Source: Symbiodinium natans (taxonomy: Eukaryota > Sar > Dinophyceae > Suessiales > Symbiodiniaceae). Taken from it: a DNA stretch of 64,000 nucleotides. The stretch covers positions 62,001-126,000 of the forward strand of contig CAJNDS010002274.1 of the NCBI GenBank assembly GCA_905221605.1, read 5' to 3'. Both the position numbers and the translations under genes were made by a program. The notes beneath the pieces were generated by a model. The model was given only the letters and a program-made list of their open reading frames with translations. It was not told the origin of the DNA and did not search any database. Positions 21,300 through 32,900 of the stretch are shown one piece after another; within the stretch, counting starts at the first letter, position 1; each line of letters begins with the position of its first letter.

Positions 21300-22490
21300 G
21301 TCTGATGCAGAATCTTTGAGGGAAGGGTTCAATTTCCAGACCTCCGCCACTGCACGGCACACGCCATGAATGACCTCCCAGGGCTGCACAGCTCATGAAA
21401 ACTCACCCGCTCCTGGATGTGGGCACTTTCTCAATCGGCCTTGTCTTCCGGCAAATCCCAGGTCCAAGCAGGAGCAGCCACTGCCTCCTGGCATGGCTCC
21501 AAAACAAGCTCTTCACCTTGAGCCACGTAGTAGGCCTCGGTCGCACGCTCGCAACATGCGAGAAGAATCACAACATGTCACAACTACAAGAGAGAGACAA
21601 GCAAGAAAGATTCTCATCAAGCTGTAAGTTTTCGCAAGCTTTGTGAGCTCAAGGCTGGTGCAACCACGGTCACTTGGACCCCGTTTGCCTCCATCGTTGT
21701 CTGACTGCTCTCTGGACCTGGCACATCTCCTAAAGCTCACAGAGCTTGACGAAGTGGTCTCACGGAATCAGGGCTTTTGCACACCGTTGCAAGTCCACAC
21801 CTTCCCATTCGTCGTCTGTGTCAGGCCACGCCTTTGTGTCGCGCAATGATAAGGGACTCAACAGGCCCAAGAAGCGACCCAGAAGTGCACAAAGTGCACA
21901 AAGTGCCTGGGCTGCAGAGTCGTAGCCTGCAGAGAGCGCTGACACGATGCGCCATCGCGTTCAGACCAAAGCTCTGCACGCAGCACAGCAGGAGGATAGG
22001 GTTGGACCCTGTTGGACCTCACCCGAGAAGAGCCCGCCCTAGATCCCTGCTGCCTTCGTCCCCGATGTCCGTCGTGTCAGGTGTGGCCGCACTGCTGCCA
22101 TTGGAACAGTTGGACCTGCCATGAAGTACGTGTTCATTCAGGGTTGCCGGATGGAGTATATAAACGTTTGAAACATTAGGGTCAAGGTTTCCACGAAGTC
22201 TTGTCTGTTACCGAATTATGCAGCAATTGTTCGGTTGGGTACGTCGTCAGACTGGCGGTATTTGCTGCTCACACAGGAAGCCTGAGGCACAAAATCGAAA
22301 GCAACCTTCAGGGCACGAGCCTGCACATGATTAGACAAAGCCAGGCCTCGTCTTCGTCAGGACTACTGACCGGACCGAATGACGAAAGATTTAACTCCAA
22401 TGACACGAAACTGGGGGACAGCGAACTCACAGCCTAATCCCAATTACCACATATTCTTCATTGTTCTTCCCTATGCAGCCTGCGACGAGT
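21300..22490. other. No firm gene; one possible small exon
   Basis: Only a possible minus-strand fragment RDTKAWPDTDDEWEGVDLQR (about 21,845-21,785) looks coding. Nothing else could be supported. Confidence 0.3.
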
Positions 22491-22500
22491 TCTCATGCTG

Positions 22501-23180
22501 TCACCTGCCCAGAGTCTCGACAAGCGGCGGAATGGTGTCTGCAATGTCTCCATCTTCCTGCTCGAGGTGATACGGAACCTGCAGCTGGATGGGTAGACCG
22601 AGGCGAAGACTGCAGTCGAAAAACCAAATGACACAAAAACGCCTGTTGCTTTTCCTGGGCTTCATCATCAGAGTCTTACTCGGGGTAGGCCGTTCAAGCA
22701 CATAAAGCCTGCTCCGCGCACCCTTATTTGTTTCCATCACCTGTGCCCATGTATCGCGATTCTTGGGCCAGGGCATAGCCGCTGAAGCTGTGACAGCGAA
22801 GTAGCTTCCGGTCCTGAGGCAAGCCCCCCAAAGAAAGCCTCCTTTCGTGACTACGACCGTGGGCTTTTGCCAAGGCGTGACCCCGTGAACCCTGAATGCC
22901 CCGGACATGACAAGTGAAGCCTTTTTAAAACTATCCCTGTGGGGGCATGGGAGGCAAACCTGCCGAAAGCAGCCCGGACGCTGCCTTGCCAACATCCTTG
23001 CCCTCGTTCGAATCCAAGACGTGGATGAATGTGGCACCTTTGCACAAAGCCAAAGTCGCCAAGCCGCGCATGGCTGTGGGACCAATGGTGCCATGGTGTA
23101 AAGACGAGATTGTTTTAAGCATCGGACACAAAGGCTTCAGGCGGGGCTCCACAGGCAGCATGGTCTTCGGGGAAAGTGGC
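22501..23180 (-). CDS. Hypothetical exons
   Basis: The upper block (about 23,160-22,960) reads MLPVEPRLKPLCPMLKTISS, later RGLATLALCKGATFIHVLDS. The lower block (about 22,680-22,501) reads SNRRFCVIWFFDCSLRLGLP and ends with LQVPYHLEQEDGDIADTIPP just before a stop. Both are protein-like and on the expected strand. No family assigned. They could be the last exons of one gene. Confidence 0.33.
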
Positions 23181-23298
23181 CTGGCATAGGACATGAGAGG
23201 ATTTTTGCAACCTTGGGAATTCGCCATCCACGCTCTTCGCCCTGTGCCGTTTGCGCAGTGCCGCTGTGCTGCTGTGCCAAGCACATGGCCGAGAGAAA

Positions 23299-23364
23299 CC
23301 GAGAGAAAAAAAGAGAGAGAGAGAGAGCGAGCGAGCGAGAGCGAGAGCGAGATAGAGAGACAGA
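23299..23364. repeat. GA microsatellite
   Basis: GAGAGA/GAGCGA repeat. Confidence 0.9.
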
Positions 23365-23677
23365 GAGACACTTTTATCCTGCGCTTCGCTCGGCTCGGCC
23401 GAGCGAAGCTACAAACCTTTCCCAGGAGGGGCCTTCACCCCACGTTGTTGGGGTTTGCTGCGCTGACGAGACTGGAGCCAAACGTCAGCGGCATGTCATT
23501 GCAGAGTCCGGGAACAACGTAGGGCAACACCCCGGCCAAAAACCACCACACTTGCGCTGCATGTGCCTGTATGTGTGCTGCGAGGCTTGGGATGTAGGAT
23601 ACGTGAGACCATGGAGCAGTTAAGCCTGCTGCGTGAGACAGCCTGGCAGTAAGCGGGTCATGCAAACATGACGACCT

Positions 23678-23679
<2 letters not shown>

Positions 23680-23719
<40 letters not shown>

Positions 23720-23822
23720 GTAGATATAGATATAGGTATAGGTATAGATATAGATATAGATATAGAAATAGATATATATATATATATATATAGATATAGA
23801 TATAGATACAGATATAGATATT
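23680..23822. repeat. TA and GATATA microsatellite
   Basis: A pure TA run, followed by AGATAT units, marks the left edge of the AT-rich island. Confidence 0.95.
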
Positions 23823-23825
23823 AGT

Positions 23826-25440
23826 TACCCTTTTTCGGCCTTTCTAACAAAAAAGAACAACGAAGGCCCAAGAGTCGCGTAGTTAATCACCGGGCAATGA
23901 AGGACAGTTATTGGGACACCCACCTCACAGACCCCGATAAGCCAGCATTGGATTAATCTGCATTTTGAATCTGAAGCGGACAATGCTGTTGTTAGATGTT
24001 TAGATCTGTGGTTTGTCTATGCAAGTTGTGCGTTTAAAGGGCAAATAATGTTTTGTTGAGCAACTAGTTTATTTATACAACTGTGTTTGTATGAGGCAAA
24101 GTATTAATCAAATACTGTCAGCATAATTAACCAAAATACGAAATACACACCATACTCAACCAAAGTATGGCAAAGTGTGCGTTTAAAGGGCAAATAATGT
24201 GTTGTTGAGCAACTAATGTATGTATTCAATTGTGTTTGTACGAGGCAAAGTATTAATCAAATACTATCTGAAAAGTCCACTGAAATACCTTTTGTTTCTG
24301 TATTCATGAAACGTTTTTTGAAATAATCATTCTACGCGAACCTAACTACTAGAGTAATAATTAAGCAAATAGCCCAATTTGACTCAAGTGAATACTTCTT
24401 AAAGGACCATACTCAACCAAAATGCGAAATAACCACCATGCTCAACCAAAATGTGCCAAAGTGTGGTTTAAAGGCAAATAATGTCTTGTTGAGCAACTAG
24501 TGTATTTATGCAGTTGTGTTTGTACTAGGCAAAGTATTAATCAAATACTATTTGAAAAGTCCACTGAAATACCTTATGTTTACCTATTCATGAAACAGTC
24601 TTTATTTTTGAAATAATCCTTCTATGCGAATTTAACTACTAGAGCATTTTTTCAGCAAATAGCCCAACTTGACTCAAGTGAATACTATTTAAAGGACCAT
24701 ACTCAATCAAAGTACGAAATAGACACTGACGGAAATTGAAGCGGTTCTACTTACACAAAGTATTCAATGCACAAGCAACCTTCAAAAAAAAAATGAAGGA
24801 AATAGAAGCGGTTCTACTTACATAACGATGAAACAACGGTTTCTGAAGTATTCCCTAAAGACCACTGAAAAGCATTTTAACCAACCATGCACAAGAATCC
24901 TAGAAAAGTACTTAGTGAAGGCCATACACAAGCAAATTTTTCAAATTCAAAAAAACATCCAAAAGCGCAACCTTTTCAGGAGAATCTCTGGTGAAGTTTG
25001 GATTGTAGGGTTTTGGAGTATCCCTGGACGAGTAGGAATCACTTTTTCAGAAAACAATACTAAGCAATAAATGCGTTTTCTCAAGACAAGCATGGCAAAT
25101 GCTTCTTCTAGATAGTTATTGCTTTTACTAGGCAAATATTATATATGCGAATCTAGCTACCAGAGCACCAAGTAATGGCTGAATAAGGTCTACTACACTT
25201 GAATACAACCAAAAGATGCACTAAGCATTAGTTGAAAAAGAAGCGAAGCGGTTCTAGTTACATAATAACGAAACGAATAAAATTCGGAAGCACTCAAAAG
25301 ACCACTTGTATACTATTTCTGAAAAGCACAACTTGCGTAAGCACACTTAAAAATGCGTAGTTATTGCCTCGTAAAGGCGAACCAAGAAACCAAAATAAAC
25401 CAAAAAGAAGAAAAACACCAAAACCAAAAGAACCAACCAA
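23826..25440. repeat. AT-rich island with ~289-bp tandem repeats
   Basis: Base composition is far more AT-rich than the flanks. A unit starting near GTTTAAAGGGCAAATAATG and containing TTGTTGAGCAACTA, then GGCAAAGTATTAATCAAATA occurs at about 24,030, 24,180 and 24,470. The last two are about 289 bp apart and share blocks such as AAAAGTCCACTGAAATACCT. Further right, GAAGCGGTTCTACTTAC occurs at about 24,739 and 24,806, with a variant near 25,241. There are no long open frames. It could be a decayed non-coding satellite or an AT-rich insert of organellar or viral origin; no gene supports either. Confidence 0.8.
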
Positions 25441-25560
25441 AAAAAAAAATCCCGGAACTCTCAGGAATCCCTACGTAGCTTCTCCAAGAGTTCCGGAAAA
25501 TTGATTTTTTGGTTTTTTTGGTTTTGGTTTTTGGTTGTTTTGGTCTTGGTATTTTGGCTT
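25380..25560. repeat. Large imperfect inverted repeat
   Basis: The left arm is built of AACCAAAA words and ends in CCGGAACTCT at about 25,453-25,462. The right arm begins AGAGTTCCGG at about 25,489-25,498 and continues in GGTTTTTTTGGTTTTGG words. The inner 10 bp are perfect complements around a ~26-base loop; the outer A-rich and T-rich arms pair imperfectly over ~60 bp. Confidence 0.8.
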
Positions 25561-26900
25561 TACTACGTGTATGCGGATTTGGTTGTATTTTAGTCTACGC
25601 CAGGAAAAAACCGCTACACCGAGTTTGCTTGCAGTGCAGCTGGGTGACTTGAGACAAGGCGACAAAGGGCAGGTCACGGGGGGGGGGGGGTACCAGAGTG
25701 TGCGTGTGTATATATATATATATAACACGACAAAATCTTGACATATGCAATGTTTACAGACTCGGTTACCCCTGAACTTCATCTCGACTATCCCCGAACT
25801 GCCAGACAGGTTCAAGCACTGCTGCTTTGCAGCAGTCTCTGTTGTCAACGCCCGTCTGCGAAGCACGTTTATCCGCCTGCAAGCATGAGGACATTAGGAT
25901 GGTATAGGGTTTTTTTTCGGGGAACGCCACTGGACATCAATACCGCATGATACCCCATGCACTCGAGACCTGGCCGGTATCGCATCCACTCGCCGTAGCC
26001 TGCACGTTCACAGGTGAAGCCTGGGGTTGACAACGGCTAAAGAGATTCAGCCCGGGGCTCATTCGTGCCCCACTCGTCTGAGTGATATAGGCACGCTCCT
26101 GACGAAGTGCCAATCGAGAGATGGGCTCCGGCAGGAATGCTTGGGCTCCTCGGGGTGCAAGTTCTTGAGGCGGCGCCCCCAAGTGCAACCACTCCGTGTG
26201 GTGGCCTCAGATTGCATCACCGGCATTGTACCCAGGCTCAACCTTTCTCAAAGAATCTGGGGGGCCGAGCCTTCCACCTGGACTTGCGAACTTGCCCCGG
26301 GGGGCAGTCGAGGCTGTATGTACCTACCAGTTCAAGTTGCTTCTCAAGTTGCCACCCCAATTCTTCAAAACCCGCCGCTTGCCCAAACCTTGCAACCCTA
26401 CACCGGGAGCACAGAAGCACTTTCTCTAAAGAAAACCAGCTCCAGCTCTTCGACTTGATCGAAGATGTTGCTGGTACGTTGCTCTTGTGGCCAAGACTGG
26501 ACCAGCAAGGTCACTATCATTTGCTTTGGTTCTGAGTATGGGTTCTACTGGGATGCGGGTGGCATCTGTCCAGTCATTCTCTGGCACTGACACTAACATT
26601 GACTTGAAGTCAAAATCCGCGTGATTTGGCCTCTGGCAAAACAAGCGTCTTTTTGAATTTGCTGCAGGGCCTTTGCATCCAACACGCTGGACCAAAACTA
26701 AATCTTGCTGGCTAATGCAGAACCGAAGTACCCTAAGGACATCTTGCAGCTCCAGCAGACTACAACATGCACCATGAATCGCGAGATGTCACAAGTGACG
26801 CAAGCTCAGCCACTCTGTCTGGATAGGAGAACAATGGTGATCGCCTGTGCAAGCCCCGGTGCCGTCACCATCTAGCAACAACTTGTCACTGCTCGAACGG
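25560..26900. other. No supported gene; G13 and TA runs at 25,679-25,724
   Basis: Frames at 25,940-26,700 occur on both strands with no motif. As the sequence lies just downstream of the kinase stop at 26,921, it is probably spacer. Confidence 0.4.
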
Positions 26901-26920
26901 CTGTCACGGCTGTCACGGCC

Positions 26921-29900
26921 TCAGTACGAAGTCGCAAAGTCCTTGTCCCATCCAGTTCCCGGATCGATGTACCTGCATTGAAGATGCTTGCGGTCGAGCG
27001 CAGCAAGGCTTCGCTATGACTCAGGCATCTTTGCAACAAACCCAATTCGGCACACACACACGCACACAGAGACACACACAGCTCAACGTTGCCACCGGCA
27101 CACGGCTCAAGTTATCTACATCTCAATCTGAACAGCCACCGCTTCATCTCATCTCATCATTTTTCCCACCCGTTTCGCATCTCGTCATTTAGTCTTGAAG
27201 AACCACAAACTGTTTTTGGACTTCATCAGGCGACTGGCGACTATCTTATCTTATCTGACCCGCATGCGGGAACAATGCTAGGGGAAGGTGCGCAAGCAAA
27301 GAGCTGGAGCCACACAGGTGTGCATCCAAGTGGCTCTAAGGTTTTGGGGGCATCTTCCTTCTTTGCCACGAAGTTCGACAGGTCTTTTCTGCTCCGCACA
27401 GCCGGCTTGTAGGGCGCGGGACATTCCATTTTCCTCGGGAAGTTCTCGACAAGAAGCAATCCCTTCCTACATCCTCGATTTCTGACGGGAGGCTCTAGCT
27501 GGTCCCAATTCATGTCTTCGAACCAGGGGTGTGACTTGATGTTGGCAACCTTGGCAAGATCTCTTGGTGGAGCACAGAAGGTCGGAGCCCCTCAAAATCC
27601 TGGGAATCCGACTCCTCCTTTCCGCATGGCCAATCGATCGGACGGGTCGTGCTTCAGCAAGTTTTCCTCGCGACTTGGAAAACTTGACCGTTGCCCTTCA
27701 TCTTCAGTTTGACTTATGCAGCTGAGGCTCCACAAGGTTTTTACAATGTCCCTTCATCACGCCCCTGCCAGTATTTGCAACATCTTCAAAGCAAAAAGCA
27801 CTCGATCGCTAGACCTTCTATTCTAGGAGCCAAGTAGCGGAAAAGCAACCTTGCCAATACCTTTGGTAACTTTGGCATAGATCTGCCTTGGCAAGTTGCG
27901 AGTCTCGCTCCGTGTGCTTCCTTCGCTTAGAATGCCTTACCAAGCCCTAGCTCTTGTAGCTGTGAGGCATCGGATACGCGGATTCGAACGGCGGATGGCC
28001 TGACCTCACACAAAGAAAAGCGCAAACAAAAACGATGCTTCTCTCAAGCCCTGGCTGTGAGATTCCTATGGTAGAGCAACTGGCAGAGCCAAATAGGCCA
28101 GCCGCATCAGCTCAAAAATCAGAATGCCCAGGGTCCACCAATCCACCTAACACGTCTGAAAGACACTTCGATGCAATATGCAACTGAAGCCCCATATCGA
28201 CAAGCAGGTCTGCAGCTGCCCCGCTTGGGGGGCTCTAAGCCGCCAACAGCGTTGGTGTGTCCCGTTGATGCAATGAGCTCGGGAGCGAAATAGTCAGGAG
28301 TGCCGCAAGTTGTATACGTCTTTCCAACCACCTCATGGCAAAGCACAGATGAGAATCGACATGCTAAACTGGCCGGGCCGTTGGCCGACTTCTCAAGCCG
28401 ACCGAGGCCGCTGCAAACTTTGCCAAACCCATGTCCGTCAACTTCAAAAAGCCATCGTCTGCCAGCAGGAGGTTCTCAGGCTTTAAGTCCTCAGCTTGGC
28501 ATGGGAGTGTCAAAGCAGCTCTACGCCACGGTAGGTAGAAGAAGCTGTGCATGTGCCGTTTACGTCGTCTGAACGCACCTACTCGGCCTTCTCCCCCTCC
28601 ATAATCAGCATCTGGCTGAGCTGAAAAAATCTCCAATGAGGCTCCCTGTAGATAATCCGTCTTTGATGCATGTGTTCGAAGGCAAAGACCACGGACCCGG
28701 CATAAAACCTTTTTGCAACGCGATGCGGACTTTGCATGACTTTATATGGCATTGCACCTGTTTTGATCTTGCCGAAGTCTAAGGACGCTGAGGCTGCAGC
28801 TTGCAGTGCCTGTCTGAGCCATACAGGCCCTTCCTCGAGAGTCTCCAAGCATTCACCAATGCTCCCGTCAGCGCTTACGTCGGCTTACGTGTCATCACGC
28901 CAAGTCACCGAATGTAAGTGGCATAAAGCTCGCCACCCAAACATGGTTCCAGGAGGAAGTAAAGCCTGAGCTTTGAACTCAGCACCCATTTTTCTTGCAC
29001 CGTCCACACACACACACACCCACGAAGGAGCGTCTCTTTTAATAAACACAAGATGCGTTTGTGTCCCATTAAACGTTTCATACAGCTTCGTGATGAAGGA
29101 GGAGTTGGTCATTGCCTTGGACGAAGCATGGGCCATTCGAAAGGGCCATCTCACCACCTTATACCTTCTTTCCTACGTCGACTTTATGCAGATCTGAGCT
29201 TCCAGGATGTTCTTCTCATTCATGATGCCTCAAGAAAACACATCTCTGAGAGAACTGCTGTCGAAAAAAGCACCGTCTCTTGTTGAGTCCATCAAGTTGG
29301 CTCTTCTGTGTCGCCAAGGGGGTCCAAGTGACTCTCTTGCATGCCGGTCTTGACAATGTAGCCTTTGCTAATGGCCTTGAGTGCGTAGGTGTCGCCTGAC
29401 GTTGGCACACAAAAAGGTCAAGGGGCCGGGCATGTGGCTAAACATCGTGGAGTCTCTGACTTGATGCTTGATCATGCTTGAAGCTTCGCCCAACACTTGC
29501 AAAGCTTGCCTGTCTTGGTGTGCTCCCACAGCTCCACAGCTCCGAAGCCGCCGCAGCCGAGGAGGCCGATGCGCTTCAGCTCGCTGCGTCGAATCCGCTG
29601 TCGATTCTGGGCCAAGGACCCTGGAGACAGCTCCCAGCATGGGACATCGGACAGTCTGGAATGAAGGGTGAGGACCGGTTAGGACTCTTACTCTTTGGCT
29701 CTTCGGACTCCAGCATCCTAATTGTGGTGCGCCATGGTTCGTCGAGTCCGGGGACTCTTTGAGATTCAGTGGCGCACTCGGGCAGCCGAGTCTTCACAGT
29801 TCCACAAGAACATGTTGGGATTCAGTGGCTTTAGCATCGTCGGTTGATCCAAGGAGCCGCTGGCTGCTGCTGGATTCGCAGTTGTGTGCTGCGGGCGCTC

Positions 29901-32900
29901 GCGACCCTCCCGAACAGCGTCGATGATGTCCTGGCTCGCTTGAAAACGCTCCTTCTGCCGACCCTGAGGTTGTGAAGGGCTGAACCACTTAACGCCCATC
30001 CATGGAAATGCGACCACACATCCAAGATGAGCCAGGGCAGCTCGGCAGGACCGTGTCTCGCAACGCTCTTTGACACTAACTCTCCACCAGCACTTTCAGA
30101 CAACCCTTCCTCAGTTCTTGTGCATCTACCCTGCAAGGCAAAGCTCTCTAGAGCCAACCCCAACTCATAAGTTCCTAACCGTACCTCTGTCCAGGTACGC
30201 GGGCAGCATGAACGATTCTTACGCGCCAGATGTCTTTCTGCAAATGATGTTGCCATTTCGCCGAATATGAGGCTAGGTCAAGACACGTCCATTCCTACAT
30301 CACAGGATAACATCCTAACAACATCAACGCGGTAATGTCCAGCCATTCGTGTTCATAGTAAATAGTAGTTAGCTTCAGGTTTCAGCAAGGACCCAGAAAG
30401 AGGTTGCAACAATGGTTGCAACGATGGCTGAGGAGTTGAGTACAGCATTGGCTAAGTCGCTCGTAGCAGTTCCTAATCATCTCGCATCAGCACGGAATAG
30501 CTTGCATTATAAGTTTGGCGCTTAACTTGCTGATGGCGATAGGCTCTGTGGAAGAATGATGGCGAATGGTTGCATTCTTTGTCGCCACACGCTTCATCGC
30601 ATGGTTAAGCTAAGCTCTTGGGCGGTTAGACGATTGCGTAACAGGTGAGATCAAAAACATCCCCACACGTCACACATCCCGGGACCTTCAGAGGGCCAAG
30701 CAGGAGGTCGAAGGACTCGCGATCTAAAACCAGGCACTTGGCAGAGGAGGACTTCACGACCACCTCACCCATGTCGAAGCGCACACTTTCCACGTCACTG
30801 GCAAAACACTTTGTGTATGGCAAGGGTGTCGGGCGTCAGGATGTGTCAGGCGTCATTGCACTAGCTTACTTCTTAGCGCATCGAGCCTTGGACTTCTGCT
30901 GAGCCCCTTCTGCAGAAACCGCGAGCCGGACCTGAAACCGGCGGAAAGGCTGGGGTCCGTGCAGTGGCCGTGCGGTTCTCGTTCTCGAGAAGAGCTTTCT
31001 CGCCAAAGAACTGCACGGTTCCTAGGGCTGTAATTGTGCTCATGCCTCTCCAACCAGAACTTTTGCTTTCGTGAGGTATCTCTTGCACGCAGCCCAGAGT
31101 CCACTCTTAATCTTTGCCTCCAGTGTGGCCACTGCTTCTCCATCCTGCACATGACTGCTGTGCCAACTCGAGAGCTAGCACACATGTGCTTCGATCTCAC
31201 CGAAAAGCACATGGCACTCCTTGATTATCTCGACCTTCATTGGCAGCTTGGCAAGACTAACACTAGCTCACCCAGAGGTCTATCATTACTCTGGCCATTG
31301 AAATCATGGTCCGAGGTTTGCTGTGGAAACAATGCCGCCACGCCGCTTCACCCTCATACATGATGTAGAACCTTGCCGGCCATGGCATCATAAGGGCATT
31401 CATTTTGATCCGAGCAGATTCGTTGACAAAGCTCAGGCGCAGACATGTTGCCAGGTTCGCCCTGCTGAATGATTACATCCCTTTTTTCGAAATGCATCCT
31501 CAGGCGCAGAAAGCAGAAACATAATGACAAACGAAACTGCGGAATGGGAGACTCTAGCTAATGAGATTGGCCTGTGCTGCACGGAGCATCCAAGCCAAGA
31601 TTCTCTACAAGCGCATTTGCCACTTGCTTCTTCTCCTCTGCTAATAGGGAGTCCAGCACGGACACCTGGTCCAGGTATTTCACGTACTCCTGAGGCTCGT
31701 CTTTTGAGGTGACGGACTGTGACAGCATAATCTTGAACAGCTTATCCTTCGACACTTCCAGCTGAGGTCCAGGCCTTTATCCTGGAGTCCGATGCCTTCC
31801 CGCAGCTTGCACACCACAACGTCGTGACACAGTGACACTCCAGACCCCCGCAGGATTGCCAAACCTCTGCAACCTCTGCAACCTCGACCTGACGTCTCCT
31901 GCGGAGCCTCTAGGTCTGCTCAGCCACTTTAGCAAACTTGAACTTTGATGCGGCTTGATGCAGCTTCATGCAATGCAGCTCGCACAAGGATGACGGGATG
32001 TTCAGGACAGATTGGACATGCTGGAGGTGGCTGAGGTGGCTTTGGCTTAGGTGGCTGAGGTGGCCGAGGCGGCTGAGATGGCTGAGGTGGCTCAGGTCCC
32101 TGGCCTTCATCAGGATGTTCTTGAAGTTCGCCCGATCCTCGGGTCACTCCCGGCATCCCAATCCCAAAGAACCGTTTAAGGAAGCGTGCGTGCAGTGCCT
32201 TCAAGCCAACGCGCGTTCTTCTGCATGCGCTTGCTTGGAGACCACCCCCCTCTCCCCCTCACAAACAAAGATCACTGGAACCAGAGAATTCACCACCCTC
32301 CAGGCCACAGGCAAGAGCAAGCCCAGCACCAGCTTTTCCCGACATCTAACCGCTTGATCCAAGTTGCGATCACCCAAACCTCAGAGTCGGTAGTAGCCAC
32401 CACCGTCGCCGCCCGAGGGACGAAGTACATCAAAGCTAATTCGCCGAAGCTGCCACCTGCCAAGGTTGTTCCCCGAATTTCCCCGCACCTTGCGGTTTGC
32501 TCATGCGTTTGCACATGCTTTTGCCTGATTGCTTTCTCCACGCTTTCAGGGGCGCTTCATGGCTCAGCTGCTCAACATTGCTTTGCTGCAGCGGCCGCCT
32601 GGCGTGACGTGAGTCACGCTCTTGGAAGCGTTGCTCTCCATGACAGCCTTCGGATTGCCTTCGGCGTCGGTCTCCTTCGCGCGAGTTGTCCACAAACGGT
32701 TCCATTTGGCAAATCCGAAAGATAAAGATAAATAAAGAAAAAGAGAGATGGAGAGGGAGAGGGAAAGGGAAAGAGCGATACGAGTAGAGAGAGAGGTGGG
32801 GGGGTGGGAGGGGGGTGGAGGGGGGTGGAGGGGGGTGTTGGGAGATTACCGTAGTCTGCACCAAGCGTCCGCAATCTTGACGTCGAACTCACCCGAGGCC

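Noticed and set aside
20966-21389. Tyr/Ile-repeat proteins over the TA microsatellite
   Set aside because: Artefact of simple sequence.
27961-28010. TGTGAGG ... CCTCACA hairpin with GGATTCGAAC, suggestive of a tRNA
   Set aside because: Only about 50 bases between the stem ends, no D or anticodon arm, and it lies in a PKG intron.
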